64,000 nt of DNA from JBFXCS01 sp050181915 (GCA_050181915.1 JBFXCS010000001.1:62001-126000), one strand, 5' to 3'. Positions 23,725 through 32,232 are shown, counted from the first letter of the stretch. Made by a program: numbers and translations. The notes: generated from the sequence alone by a model not told the origin.

Positions 23725-23835
23725 GGCCGAGCATCCTGACTTCCGGGAGGGTCCTCCCGGTCACAGTGGCGCGACCGTGCCGGCTTCTCACCGGCTTCCC
23801 TCGCGCCGCCGCGGTTTGGCGGGCAGAAGGCTAGC
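23725..23835 (-). promoter_or_regulatory. Cobalamin (B12) riboswitch upstream of metF
   Basis: Read on the minus strand, the leader contains in order GAGGGAAGCCGGTGAGAAGCCGGC, the conserved CGCGCCACTGTGA (B12 core), a hairpin CCGGGAGGACCCTCCCGG, and GAAGTCAGGATGC, which together make up the B12-box consensus. The spacing and order are canonical. It lies about 50 nt before the metF start, close enough to control translation by masking the ribosome site. Exact 5' boundary is estimated. Confidence 0.92.
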
Positions 23836-23972
23836 GGGCCGGCGGCCGCCTCGCACGACCGCAGGCCGTCTCCGTAGAAAGCCGCGACGCGACTCGGGCG
23901 CGTCTCGGACGCCGCCGCCGCGCGTCGGCGAGAGCCTGGGTGCGTACGGAGAACGCGGCAGGGAGGTGGGCG

Positions 23973-24599
23973 ATGAGGACCATGATGAGGTCACGCACGA
24001 ACGGCACCCCGGTGGTCGCGCCGCGGGTCGCCGAGCCGCCCGCCGAGCGGGCCGCCACGGAGGGGGACGGCGCCCTGCGCGGGGCCCGGATCTGGGGCGT
24101 CCTGCGGATCGCCGTCGGCTGGGTCTTCCTGTGGGCGTTCCTCGACAAGCTCCTGGCGCTGGGCTTCTCGACCGGTCGCAACTCCGAGACGGGGGTGGTC
24201 GACCGCTTCGGCGACGCCGCCTGGATCCACGGCGGCTCGCCGACGGACGGCTTCCTCAACTTCGGCCTCCACACCAAGGGGTTCCTGGCGACCTTCTACT
24301 CGAACCTCGCCGGCCAGGGCTGGGTGGACTGGGGCTACATGCTCTCCATGGTCGCGATCGGCGTGCTGCTGATCGCGGGCGTCGCGGTGCGACCGGCGGC
24401 CATCGCCGGCATCGTCTGGATGGGCCTCTTCTACACGGCCTCGGCGATCTGGCCCGCCAACAACCCGTTCCTCGACGAGCACGTGATCTACGCGATCGTC
24501 CTCGCGGGCGTGGCCTGGGTCGGCGCCGGCCGCTACCTCGGCCTCGGCCGGCTCTGGGAGCGCCTGCCGCTCGTGAAGCGGTACCCGATCCTGCGCTAG
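23973..24599 (+). CDS. DoxX-like membrane protein
   Basis: 208 residues with four membrane helices (VLRIAVGWVFLWAFLDKLLALG; WGYMLSMVAIGVLLIAGVAV; PAAIAGIVWMGLFYTASAIW; VIYAIVLAGVAWVGAG). FLWAFLDKLLALGFST and PLVxHPNPFLDEHVIYAI-like ANNPFLDEHVIYAIVLA match DoxX/DoxD-type proteins, some of which take part in thiosulfate:quinone oxidation. I choose ATG 23973, preceded by GGGAGG; the frame opens at GTG 23940. Divergent from metF. Confidence 0.78.
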   Translation: MRTMMRSRTNGTPVVAPRVAEPPAERAATEGDGALRGARIWGVLRIAVGWVFLWAFLDKLLALGFSTGRNSETGVVDRFGDAAWIHGGSPTDGFLNFGLHTKGFLATFYSNLAGQGWVDWGYMLSMVAIGVLLIAGVAVRPAAIAGIVWMGLFYTASAIWPANNPFLDEHVIYAIVLAGVAWVGAGRYLGLGRLWERLPLVKRYPILR

Positions 24600-24708
24600 C
24601 GCCGCCCGGTCCGCGCGGGCGCCGGCTCCGGCCGGCGCCCGCGTCGGCGTGCGCGGGCCCCGCGCGCGCCGAGCGCTCAGAATGTGCCCCCATCGACGGG
24701 AGGCATAC

Positions 24709-25749
24709 GTGGAACTGGGAATCTGCACCTTCGCCGAGCTCACCCCCGACCCGGTGACCGGCCGCACCATCGGCGCCGACGAGCGGCTGCGGAACCTGCT
24801 CGAGGAGATCGAGCTGGCCGATCGCCTGGGGCTCGACGTGTTCGGGGTGGGGGAGCACCACCGGCCGGACTTCACCGTCTCGGCCCCCGCCGTGGTGCTG
24901 GGCGCCGCCGCGGCCCGCACCGAGCGCATCCGCCTCACCAGCGCCGTCACGGTGCTCAGCTCCGACGACCCCGTGCGGGTGTTCCAGGACTTCTCCACCA
25001 TCGACCTGATCTCGGGCGGGCGGGCCGAGATCATGGCCGGGCGCGGGTCGTTCATCGAGTCGTTCCCGCTCTTCGGCCAGGATCTCGACGACTACGACGC
25101 CCTGTTCGCCGAGAAGCTCGACCTGCTGCTGCGACTGCGCGAGGGCGAGCGGGTCACGTGGTCGGGGCGGTTCCGCGCCCCCATCGAGGACCGCGGCGTC
25201 TATCCCCGCCCGCTGCAGGACCCGCTGCCGGTCTGGATCGCGGTGGGCGGCACCCCGGCGTCGGTGGTGCGCGCCGGCACCCTGGGGCTGCCGCTGTCGA
25301 TCGCCATCATCGGCGGCCAGTTCGCCCGCTTCCGGTCCCTGGTCGACCTCTACCGCGAGGCCGGCGCCCGGGCCGGCCACCACCCGGACGCGCTGCGGGT
25401 GTCGATCAACACCCACGGCTACGCCGCCGACGACTCGGCGGCCGGCGCCGACGAGTACTGGCCCTACTACGAGCAGGTGATGAGCCGCATCGGCCGCGAG
25501 CGCGGATGGCCGGCCACCACCCGCGGCCAGTTCGACGCGATGCGCGCGCCCGGCGGCGCCCTGCTGGTGGGGAGCGCGGACGAGCTGATCGAGAAGATCC
25601 TCGCGATCCACCGGGTGATGGCCAACGACCGCTACCTGATCCAGTTCAGCGTCGGCACGCTGCCGCACGACCGGCTGCTGCGGGCGATCGAGATCTTCGC
25701 GACCGAGGTCGCGCCGGCGGTGCGGCGGGAGGTGGGCGCCGCCGTGTGA
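24709..25749 (+). CDS. LLM-class flavin-dependent oxidoreductase
   Basis: 346 residues. ELGICTFAELTPDP, DVFGVGEHHRPDFTVSAPAVVLGAAAARTERIRLTSAVTVLSSDDPVRVFQDFSTIDLISGGRAEIMAGRGSF split over the N-terminal barrel is the luciferase-like monooxygenase pattern; VWIAVGGTPASVVRAGTLGLP is the later flavin-binding strand. Members use FMN or F420; the substrate is unknown. GTG 24709 follows GGGAGG. The next gene starts 50 nt later. Confidence 0.88.
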   Translation: MELGICTFAELTPDPVTGRTIGADERLRNLLEEIELADRLGLDVFGVGEHHRPDFTVSAPAVVLGAAAARTERIRLTSAVTVLSSDDPVRVFQDFSTIDLISGGRAEIMAGRGSFIESFPLFGQDLDDYDALFAEKLDLLLRLREGERVTWSGRFRAPIEDRGVYPRPLQDPLPVWIAVGGTPASVVRAGTLGLPLSIAIIGGQFARFRSLVDLYREAGARAGHHPDALRVSINTHGYAADDSAAGADEYWPYYEQVMSRIGRERGWPATTRGQFDAMRAPGGALLVGSADELIEKILAIHRVMANDRYLIQFSVGTLPHDRLLRAIEIFATEVAPAVRREVGAAV

Positions 25750-25798
25750 CGGCGGCGCGTCGCGCCCCCGGCGGCGCGATGGGATAGGAATCCGGCCC

Positions 25799-26992
25799 AT
25801 GCCCGACGTGCCCGGCAGGCCGCAGGCGTCACCGCTCGTGCGGCGCCTGCGCCCCTTCACCACCACGATCTTCGCCGAGATGACGGAGCTGTCGGAGCGC
25901 CTCGGCGCGGTGAACCTGGGCCAGGGCTTCCCCGACTCGGACGGGCCGCCGGCGATGCTGAGGGCGGCGCGCGACGCCATCGCGGCCGGCGTGAACCAGT
26001 ACCCGCCGGGCCCGGGCAGCGCCGACCTGCGGGCGGCGATCGCCGAGGCCCGGCTGCGCGACCACGGCCAGGAGCTCGACCCGTCGGACGAGGTGCTGGT
26101 GACGGTGGGCGCCACCGAGGCGGTGGCCGCGGCGATGATCGCCCTGTGCGAGCCGGGCGACGAGGTGATCCTGGTCGAGCCGTACTACGACTCCTATCCG
26201 GCCGCGGTGGCGATGGCGGGCGCCCGCCACCTGTCGGTGCCGCTGCGCCCCGGGCCGGACGGCCGGCTGGGCCTCGACGCCGCCGAGCTCGCGGCGGCCG
26301 TGACCGACCGCACGCGCCTGGTGCTGCTGAACACGCCCCACAATCCCACCGGCACGGTGCTGACGCGCGCCGAGCTCGAGGCCGTCGCCGCCGTCTGCCG
26401 CGAGCGCGACCTGCTGGTGGTGACCGACGAGGTCTACGAGCGGCTCGTCTACGACGGCGAGCGCCACGTGCCGATGGCGACCCTGCCGGGGATGGCCGAG
26501 CGCACCCTCACCATCTCGAGCGCGGGCAAGACCTTCAGCGCGACCGGCTGGAAGATCGGCTGGGCGTGCGGCCCGGCCCCGCTGGTGGCCGCGGTGCGGG
26601 CCGCGAAGCAGTTCATCACCTACGTCGGCGGCGCCCCCTTCCAGCCGGCGGTGGCCCACGCGCTGCGCCACGAGTCGGCCTGGGTGGCGGGCCTGCGCGC
26701 GGAGCTGGCGGCGGCCCGCGACCGCCTGTCCGAGGGGCTCCGCGCCGCCGGCCTCGCGGTCCGGCCGGCCCGCGCCGCCTACTTCGCGCTCGCCGACATC
26801 CGGCCGCTGGGGCTCTCGGACGGCATGGCCTTCTGCCGCGAGCTGCCCGCCCGGGCGGGCGTCGCCGCGATCCCGGTGGAGGTGTTCTGCGACCGCCCCG
26901 CCGAGTGGTCGCACCTCGTGCGGTTCGCCTTCTGCAAGCGCGCCGCCGTGATCGACGAGGCGGTCGCGCGCCTAGAAGGTCTTTCAGGATGA
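25799..26992 (+). CDS. Class I/II PLP-dependent aminotransferase
   Basis: 397 residues with LGQGFPDSDGP, the PLP Asp/Tyr region VVTDEVYERLVYDG, the Schiff-base Lys in SSAGKTFSATGWKIGW and C-terminal Arg in HLVRFAFCK. The pattern is close to kynurenine/methionine aminotransferases and DapC-type N-succinyldiaminopimelate aminotransferases. The last five residues and the stop are encoded by the end of repeat A, so the native C-terminus was probably replaced when that element arrived. TAGGAA eight nt before ATG 25799 may be the -10. Confidence 0.9.
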   Translation: MPDVPGRPQASPLVRRLRPFTTTIFAEMTELSERLGAVNLGQGFPDSDGPPAMLRAARDAIAAGVNQYPPGPGSADLRAAIAEARLRDHGQELDPSDEVLVTVGATEAVAAAMIALCEPGDEVILVEPYYDSYPAAVAMAGARHLSVPLRPGPDGRLGLDAAELAAAVTDRTRLVLLNTPHNPTGTVLTRAELEAVAAVCRERDLLVVTDEVYERLVYDGERHVPMATLPGMAERTLTISSAGKTFSATGWKIGWACGPAPLVAAVRAAKQFITYVGGAPFQPAVAHALRHESAWVAGLRAELAAARDRLSEGLRAAGLAVRPARAAYFALADIRPLGLSDGMAFCRELPARAGVAAIPVEVFCDRPAEWSHLVRFAFCKRAAVIDEAVARLEGLSG

Positions 26993-27141
26993 CGGTCCGC
27001 GGCCGCCGGCTCGCTGCAAACTCATCGCTCTCCGCGTCCTCGGTCGGGGCGATACCGCCGTGGGTATCGCACCCTCCCTGCGTCCTCAGACTGCTCGGTT
27101 TTCGCGGCCGGACGACCACGTCTCACCCCGAAAGACCTTCT
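26974..27141. repeat. Structured repeat family A, copy 2 (168 bp)
   Basis: Terminal arms AGAAGGTCTTTC (26974-26985) and GAAAGACCTTCT (27130-27141). Internal landmarks GCTCGCTGCAAAC at offset 35, GCGTCCTCG at 60, central hairpin GCGATACC/GGTATCGC with a 6-nt loop, CTGCGTCCT at 104 and GGTTTTCGCGGCC at 123. About 95% identical to the 34011 copy. It lies between two convergent genes and supplies stop codon bases to both. Confidence 0.9.
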
Positions 27142-27908
27142 CAGAGAGGCGGCGGAGGGGTGAGCGGCCGGCGCCGCCGGGCGGCGAGGTCGAAGTAGAG
27201 CAGGGTGGAGGTGAGCGCCGCGAACGAGAGGCCGATGGTGCTGCCGACGATCCCGCCGATCAGCGAGAGCGGCCCGCTCTCGGCCTCGCTCGCGGCGACC
27301 TCGAAGGGCAGCGCGATGATCACCCCGACCAGGTTCCCCAGGATGGTCGTGACCAGGATGATCCCGAGCACCCGCCACCAGGATCCCTCGATGAGCTCCC
27401 AGCTCCGGCGCAGCGCATCGGCCGGGCGCGGCACCTCCTCGGCCACCGCCACCTGGCAGGCGAGCGCCCAGCGCACGAACAGGTAGATGCCCGGCGCGAT
27501 CAGCAGGGCGAGGCCGACGACCACGCCCAGCAGGTTGATCACCACCACCCCGAGCAGCAGCGGGAACACCTCGAAGGCGGCGGACATGGAGCGGCCCAGG
27601 GCGGGGCGCCGCCCGCCGCCGGCGTCGCGCACCGCCGTGACGTGCACCGCGGTCACGAGCGGCGTCACCACCAGGATGTAGGCGATGGTCACGGCGGCCT
27701 GCCAGCCCCACGGCCGGCTGTCGTCGTAGGAGGTGAGCTGACCCTGGCCGACGCCCAGCACCAGCAGGTCGACCACCGCGACCACGATGAAGGCGCTGAG
27801 AACGAAGACGCCCGGGTGGGCCCGGCCCAGCCGCAGCGCGTCGCCCATGATCGCGCCGAGGTCGCGCGGCTGCGCGAGGTTCGGCGGCGGGCGGTCGCGG
27901 TCGGCCAC
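27141..27908 (-). CDS. Polytopic membrane protein (glycerophosphodiester-phosphodiesterase-membrane-domain-like)
   Basis: 255 residues with about six membrane helices (VFVLSAFIVVAVVDLLVLG; AAVTIAYILVVTPLVTAVHV; LLLGVVVINLLGVVVGLALLIAPGIYLFVRWAL; VLGIILVTTILGNLVGVIIALPF; IVGSTIGLSFAALTSTLLYFDL). The start DLGAIMGDALRLGRAHPGVFVLSA and the RWALACQVAVAEE segment recall YciC/DUF7544-like membrane proteins. GTG 27908 is chosen because codons upstream belong to repeat B. The stop uses the first base of repeat A. Function unknown. Confidence 0.72.
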   Translation of the reverse strand: MADRDRPPPNLAQPRDLGAIMGDALRLGRAHPGVFVLSAFIVVAVVDLLVLGVGQGQLTSYDDSRPWGWQAAVTIAYILVVTPLVTAVHVTAVRDAGGGRRPALGRSMSAAFEVFPLLLGVVVINLLGVVVGLALLIAPGIYLFVRWALACQVAVAEEVPRPADALRRSWELIEGSWWRVLGIILVTTILGNLVGVIIALPFEVAASEAESGPLSLIGGIVGSTIGLSFAALTSTLLYFDLAARRRRPLTPPPPL

Positions 27909-27920
27909 GGCCGCATTCAA

Positions 27921-27973
27921 CCTGGATTCGGCGTGTCTCGCGCCCCGCATCCACGATCTCCGCCGAATCCAGG
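27921..27973. repeat. Palindromic repeat family B, single copy (53 bp)
   Basis: Arms CCTGGATTCGGCG (27921-27933) and CGCCGAATCCAGG (27961-27973) around a 27-nt loop. The loop shares TCGCGCCCCGCATCCACGAT and four more nt with the right half of the element at 13145. It sits between the ppk2 terminator and the next gene. Confidence 0.75.
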
Positions 27974-27984
27974 TCCAACAGGCT

Positions 27985-28016
27985 CCCCGCCGCCGGCGCG
28001 CCCGCCGCCGGCGGGG
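27985..28016 (-). terminator. GC hairpin after ppk2
   Basis: CCCCGCCGCCGGCG and CCGCCGGCGGGG pair with small offsets; located six nt after the ppk2 stop. Confidence 0.5.
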
Positions 28017-28022
28017 TGCGCG

Positions 28023-28856
28023 TCAGTAGAGCTCGGGCACGAAGGTCTGGTCGGTGAGCGGCGGCCGCACGTAGCCGATGTCCGGCTGGCGCGGCGGCAG
28101 CGTGATCGGCTCCGGCGTGAGGTCCTCGTAGGGGATCAGCGACAGCAGGTGCGAGATGCAGTTCAGCCGGGCGCGGCGCTTGTCGTCGGCGTTCACCACG
28201 TACCAGGGCGCCTGCTTGATGTCGGTGTAGTTGAACATCTCGTCCTTGGCGCGCGAGTACTCGACCCACTTCTCGCGGGACTTCAGGTCCATCGGGCTCA
28301 GCTTCCACCGCCGCATCGGGTCGTTCGCCCGGGCCTGGAAGCGCCTCTCCTGCTCGTCGTCGCTCACCGAGAACCAGTACTTGACCAGGATGATCCCGGA
28401 GCGGGCGAGCATGCGCTCGAACTCGGGGCAGGAGCGCAGGAACTCCTGGTACTCGTTCTCGGTGCAGAAGCCCATCACCCGCTCGACGCCGGCGCGGTTG
28501 TACCAGCTGCGGTCGAACAGGACGATCTCGCCCGCGGCGGGCAGGTGGGCGGCGTAGCGCTGGAAGTACCACTGGGTCTTCTCGCGCTCGGTGGGCGTGC
28601 CGAGGGCGACGACGCGGCAGACGCGCGGGTTGAGGCGCTCGCTGATGCGCCGGATGACCCCGCCCTTGCCGGCCGCGTCGCGCCCCTCGAAGACGACCAC
28701 GACCTTCAGGCCGTGCGCCTTCACGTACTCCTGCAGCAGCACCAGCTCGCGCTGCAGGCGCGACAGCTCCTTGTCGAAGAGCTTCGCGGGCAGGCGGCCG
28801 GGAGGATTCGGCGCGTCGTCACCGGCCGCCGTCTTCTTCGGGCTGGTGTCGGCCAT
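28023..28856 (-). CDS. ppk2: Polyphosphate kinase 2
   Basis: 277 residues. Walker A GRDAAGKGG at 58-66, Walker B/catalytic segment IVLFDRSWYNRAGVERVMGF and lid region SPMDLKSREKWVEYSRAKDEMF are diagnostic of single-domain (class I) PPK2, which transfers phosphate between polyphosphate and nucleoside diphosphates in the cytosol. The N-terminal 20 residues are a disordered Lys/Pro-rich lead. Repeat B and a membrane protein gene follow. Confidence 0.95.
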   Translation of the reverse strand: MADTSPKKTAAGDDAPNPPGRLPAKLFDKELSRLQRELVLLQEYVKAHGLKVVVVFEGRDAAGKGGVIRRISERLNPRVCRVVALGTPTEREKTQWYFQRYAAHLPAAGEIVLFDRSWYNRAGVERVMGFCTENEYQEFLRSCPEFERMLARSGIILVKYWFSVSDDEQERRFQARANDPMRRWKLSPMDLKSREKWVEYSRAKDEMFNYTDIKQAPWYVVNADDKRRARLNCISHLLSLIPYEDLTPEPITLPPRQPDIGYVRPPLTDQTFVPELY

Positions 28857-29020
28857 GGGCGCTCCTCTCGCGACGTCGGGAGACGGACTCTCCCTTCGTG
28901 TCAGGGCCTATCACAGGTCCCTGGCCGGGAGCGAGCGCCGCGCATCCTTCGCCCCGGGGCCGTGGACCCGCCGGCGCCGGTGGGGTAACGGGCGGCGGCG
29001 GAGGGCGCCGTGGCGCTTGG

Positions 29021-29026
29021 TATCGT
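29021..29026 (+). promoter_or_regulatory. -10 hexamer TATCGT of a leaderless promoter
   Basis: TATCGT, six nt, then GTG 29033. Confidence 0.5.
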
Positions 29027-29032
29027 GGCGGG

Positions 29033-29446
29033 GTGATCGGTCAGGGGTCCCTCCAGGTGCGGCTCGTGGTGCTGGCCCTCGGCGTGCTGGGCGTCGTCGC
29101 GAGCGTCTTCGGCTCCATCCAGGCGCTCGACATCCACCATCTGGGCGGCGCCTTCGACTGGGGCCGCACGCCCACCGGCGGGTGGTGGGGCGCGATGGCC
29201 GTCATCTGGACCCTCGTCGCCCTCGGCGGCGTCGTCGCCATGTACTGGTCGCCGGCGCTCGCCACGACGCTCTTCGCGGTCGCCGCGATGGGCGGCCCCC
29301 TCACGAACGGCGGCTCCTGGATCTTCGCCGCGATCATCCTCGCGGCGGCGGCCTGGATCGGCCTGTACGCGATCAAGGACCCGTTCGCCGACGCCAAGGA
29401 GCGCGAGCGCGCCGCGGCCTCCGCGCGCGGCCAGACGACGCACTAG
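29033..29446 (+). CDS. Small four-helix membrane protein
   Basis: 137 residues with helices at VRLVVLALGVLGVVASVFGSI, WGAMAVIWTLVALGGVVAMYW, LATTLFAVAAMGGPL and IFAAIILAAAAWIGLYAI, and a charged C-terminal tail (FADAKERERAAASARGQ). No family is recognised. Start GTG 29033 is set by the TATCGT hexamer six nt upstream. It lies 35 nt before an MFS transporter gene on the same strand. Confidence 0.7.
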   Translation: MIGQGSLQVRLVVLALGVLGVVASVFGSIQALDIHHLGGAFDWGRTPTGGWWGAMAVIWTLVALGGVVAMYWSPALATTLFAVAAMGGPLTNGGSWIFAAIILAAAAWIGLYAIKDPFADAKERERAAASARGQTTH

Positions 29447-29481
29447 AGACGGGGGGCAACCTCACCGAGCACCGCCTGCGC

Positions 29482-30885
29482 GTGCTGGCGGTGACGGGCA
29501 TCGGGGCCTTCATGGGCCCGCTCGATGTGACCGTGGTGGCCCTCGCCCTGCCGGCGATGGGCGAGGCGCTCGACCTGTCATTCGCGGGCGCGATCTGGGT
29601 GCAGGTGGGGTACCTGCTGGCCTACGCCCTGGTGCTGGTGCCGGCCGGGCGGCTCGCCGACCAGCTCGGCCGGCTGCGGGTGTGGCGCGCCGGGGCGCTG
29701 GTGTTCGCCGTGGCGTCGCTCATGGCCGGCCTCAGCACCGACGACGTGGGGCTGCTGGCATGGCGCGGCCTGCAGGGCTGCGGCGGGGCGATGCTGGCGG
29801 CCACCTCCACGGCGATGGTTACCCAGGTCTTCCCGCCGGCCAAGCGCGGCCGCGCCCTGGGGCTGAACGTGATGGCCCTCTACCTCGGCCTCGCCACCGG
29901 GCCCATCATCGGCGGCGTGATCGTGGAGCACGCGGGCTGGCGCTGGATCTTCCTCGTCAACATCCCGGTCGCCGCCCTCGCGCTGCTGTTCTCGGCGCGC
30001 CTGGTCGAAGCGCGGCCCGCCGCCGGCCGGCCGGCCCTCGACCCGCTCGGCTCGACCCTGCTGGGCGCCGCGCTCGGCGGCCTCATGGTGGGCGCGACCT
30101 TCGCCCCGCTGTGGGGGTGGGACTCGCCCGTCGCGATCGGCCTGATGGCCGCGGGCGCGATCGCGGCGGTCGCCTTCGCGGTCGCCGAGGGCCGCGTCCG
30201 GGCGCCGCTCATCGACATGGCCCACTTCCGCGACAGCCGCCTGTACGCGTTCGGCAACCTGGCGGCGCTGCTCAACTACACGGCGGTCTTCGCGACCATC
30301 TCGCTCACCGCGGTGCTGCTGCAGGTCGTGGGGCATCGCTCGCCCGTCGAGTCGGGGGTGATCATGCTCGCCCAGCCGGCGCTGATGGCGGCGCTGTCGC
30401 CGATCGCCGGCCGCCTGTCGGACCGCATCGGCTCGCGGTCGCTCACGAGCGGCGGGATGGTGCTGGTGGCGGCGGGCATGGGCGTGCTGGCCACGACCCC
30501 GTCATCGGTCCCGGTGGGGCACGTCGCCGCGGGCCTCGCCGTGGTCGGGATCGGGATGGCCGCCTTCAGCTCGCCCAACACCTCGGCGGTGATGGGCTCG
30601 GTGGGCCCCGACCGGCTCGCGGTGACGGCCGCCGTGATCGCCGAGATGAGGACCGTCGGGCAGGCGCTGTCGGTGGCCCTGCTCGGCACCATCGCCGCCG
30701 CCCCGCTCGGCGCCGAGGGGGCGCGGGTGATCCTGGGCGGCGCCGAGGGGGCGGTGCACGCCGGGGCCTTCCTCGACGGCTACCGCCTGGCGATGGTCGT
30801 GGGCGGCGCGATCGCGCTGGTCGGGGCGGCCGCCTCGCTCACCCGCGGCCCCGCCGTCCGGCTCACCTCCCGCGCCGCCGCGTGA
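29482..30885 (+). CDS. MFS transporter, DHA2-like
   Basis: About 467 residues with 12-14 membrane helices. MGPLDVTVVALALPAMGEAL (helix 1), GRLADQLGRLRVWRAGALVF (loop 2-3 motif A, here GRLADQLGRLR) and GLATGPIIGGVIVEHAGWRWIFLVNIPVA (motif C, typical of drug antiporters) place it in the DHA2/QacA-EmrB group. These export hydrophobic compounds using proton motive force. The first in-frame initiators are GTG 29482 and 29491; no SD is clear, so the exact start is uncertain. Confidence 0.87.
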   Translation: MLAVTGIGAFMGPLDVTVVALALPAMGEALDLSFAGAIWVQVGYLLAYALVLVPAGRLADQLGRLRVWRAGALVFAVASLMAGLSTDDVGLLAWRGLQGCGGAMLAATSTAMVTQVFPPAKRGRALGLNVMALYLGLATGPIIGGVIVEHAGWRWIFLVNIPVAALALLFSARLVEARPAAGRPALDPLGSTLLGAALGGLMVGATFAPLWGWDSPVAIGLMAAGAIAAVAFAVAEGRVRAPLIDMAHFRDSRLYAFGNLAALLNYTAVFATISLTAVLLQVVGHRSPVESGVIMLAQPALMAALSPIAGRLSDRIGSRSLTSGGMVLVAAGMGVLATTPSSVPVGHVAAGLAVVGIGMAAFSSPNTSAVMGSVGPDRLAVTAAVIAEMRTVGQALSVALLGTIAAAPLGAEGARVILGGAEGAVHAGAFLDGYRLAMVVGGAIALVGAAASLTRGPAVRLTSRAAA

Positions 30886-30920
30886 GGCCCGCGCCGGGCG
30901 CCCGGCCCGATCGGGGCCGA

Positions 30921-31289
30921 TCAGGCCGGGCCGGGGCGCGGCACCAGCCGCGCGAAGAGCCTGTCGAGGGCGGCCGCCGGGTCGTCGCACAACCCGGTGT
31001 GCACGGCCGAGGGCTGCACGATCGTGCTGGCCGGGGCGACCAGCCAGTGGAAGCGCCGGTGGGCGGGGAGCGCGGCGATCGGCCCCGCGTCGGCCTCGCC
31101 GGCGGCGATGCGCGCCAGGCCGTCGAGGTGGCGCGCGACGGCGTCGGCGTCCGCGCGCGGGGCGATGGCCAGCAGGCGGGGGCGGTCGAGGGCGACCCGG
31201 GCGCCGAGGAAGTCGCGGGTGCGGGCGAACAGCACCACGCCGGCGTTGATGCGCTCGCCGCGCTCGATGTCGGGCACGACGCGCAGCAC
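30921..31289 (-). CDS. DUF3037 protein
   Basis: 122 residues from GTG 31289. VLRVVPDIERGERINAGVVLFART near the start is the DUF3037 signature. Homologues normally begin a few residues earlier (FQYAVLRVV), and those codons are present in frame but lack an ordinary initiator, so start choice is uncertain. It lies directly behind a HipA-like kinase gene; the two families are frequent neighbours in bacteria. Function unknown. Confidence 0.8.
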   Translation of the reverse strand: MLRVVPDIERGERINAGVVLFARTRDFLGARVALDRPRLLAIAPRADADAVARHLDGLARIAAGEADAGPIAALPAHRRFHWLVAPASTIVQPSAVHTGLCDDPAAALDRLFARLVPRPGPA

Positions 31290-31305
31290 CGCGTACTGGA
31301 AGGGC

Positions 31306-32112
31306 TCAGAGGGCGCGGCGGGCAGCCTCGGCCTCCGCGACGAAGGGGCGCGGCGCCTCGAGGCGCCGGGTGAGGTAGTCGACGTACGCGCCCCGCCGCT
31401 CCGCGGCGAGGGCGTCGTCGCCGTCGGCGTCGAGCCACGCCGCGGGCACGAGGGCGAGGATCGCCGCCAGGGCGTCCGGCGTCAGCGACGGCGCCAGGCG
31501 CGCGTCGGCCTCCTCGATGGAGGACGCGTACGGCAGCATCACGTCGGCCGCGATGGCCGGGAAGGGGTCGCGCGCCCGCGGCGCCATGTCCCACGTGCGG
31601 TGATGCAGGTAGAAGGCGGCGCCGTGGTCGATGAGCCACGGCCGCCCGTGCCACATCAGCAGGTTCGGGTTCTGGGGCGAGCGGTCGATGTTGGTGACCA
31701 GGCCGTCGAGCCACACCACGGCGGCGGCGAGGGCGGGGTCGACGGCGGGCTCGCCGGCCGGGTCGAAGGCGAGCGAGCCGGGCAGGAAGTCGAGGCCCAG
31801 GTTGAGGCCGGCGCTGGCCCGCAGCAGGTCCTGGATCTCGGGGTCGGGCTCGGCCCGGGCGAGCGCGGGATCGAGCTCGACGAAGGCGATCACCGGCACC
31901 GGCAGGCCCAGCAGCCGCGCGATCTCCCCGGCCACCAGCTCCGCGACCAGCGCCTTCGGGCCCTGCCCGGCGCCGCGGAACTTCACCACGTAGAGGCCGT
32001 CGTCGTCGGCCTCCACCAGGGCGGGCAGCGATCCCCCCTCGCGGAAGGGCTCGACGTAGCGGGTCGCGACCACCGTGGGAGGCGTCGCGATCGTCACCGG
32101 AGGGCCGCTCAC
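31306..32112 (-). CDS. HipA-like kinase-fold protein
   Basis: 268 residues. ALVEADDDGLYVVKFRGAGQGPKALVAELVAGEIARLLGLPVP (ATP-lobe with Lys), NPNLLMWHGRPWLIDHGAAFYLHH and the DRSPQNPN segment (HRD-like catalytic loop then D of the metal motif) resemble the HipA-like family, smaller than true HipA. It lacks the HipB partner; its neighbour is DUF3037. Start GTG 32112 follows TAGTTT by seven nt. A role in protein phosphorylation is inferred. Confidence 0.8.
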   Translation of the reverse strand: MSGPPVTIATPPTVVATRYVEPFREGGSLPALVEADDDGLYVVKFRGAGQGPKALVAELVAGEIARLLGLPVPVIAFVELDPALARAEPDPEIQDLLRASAGLNLGLDFLPGSLAFDPAGEPAVDPALAAAVVWLDGLVTNIDRSPQNPNLLMWHGRPWLIDHGAAFYLHHRTWDMAPRARDPFPAIAADVMLPYASSIEEADARLAPSLTPDALAAILALVPAAWLDADGDDALAAERRGAYVDYLTRRLEAPRPFVAEAEAARRAL

Positions 32113-32232
32113 CGCGCGGAAACTACTCCCCGCCCCGGCGCACCTGTTACGGCGCCGTGGCCGATCTGGGCGACGCCCGCGCGGCGCGCCATGATGGGGT
32201 GACGAGGAACCCCCATCCGATCGAGGCTCACC

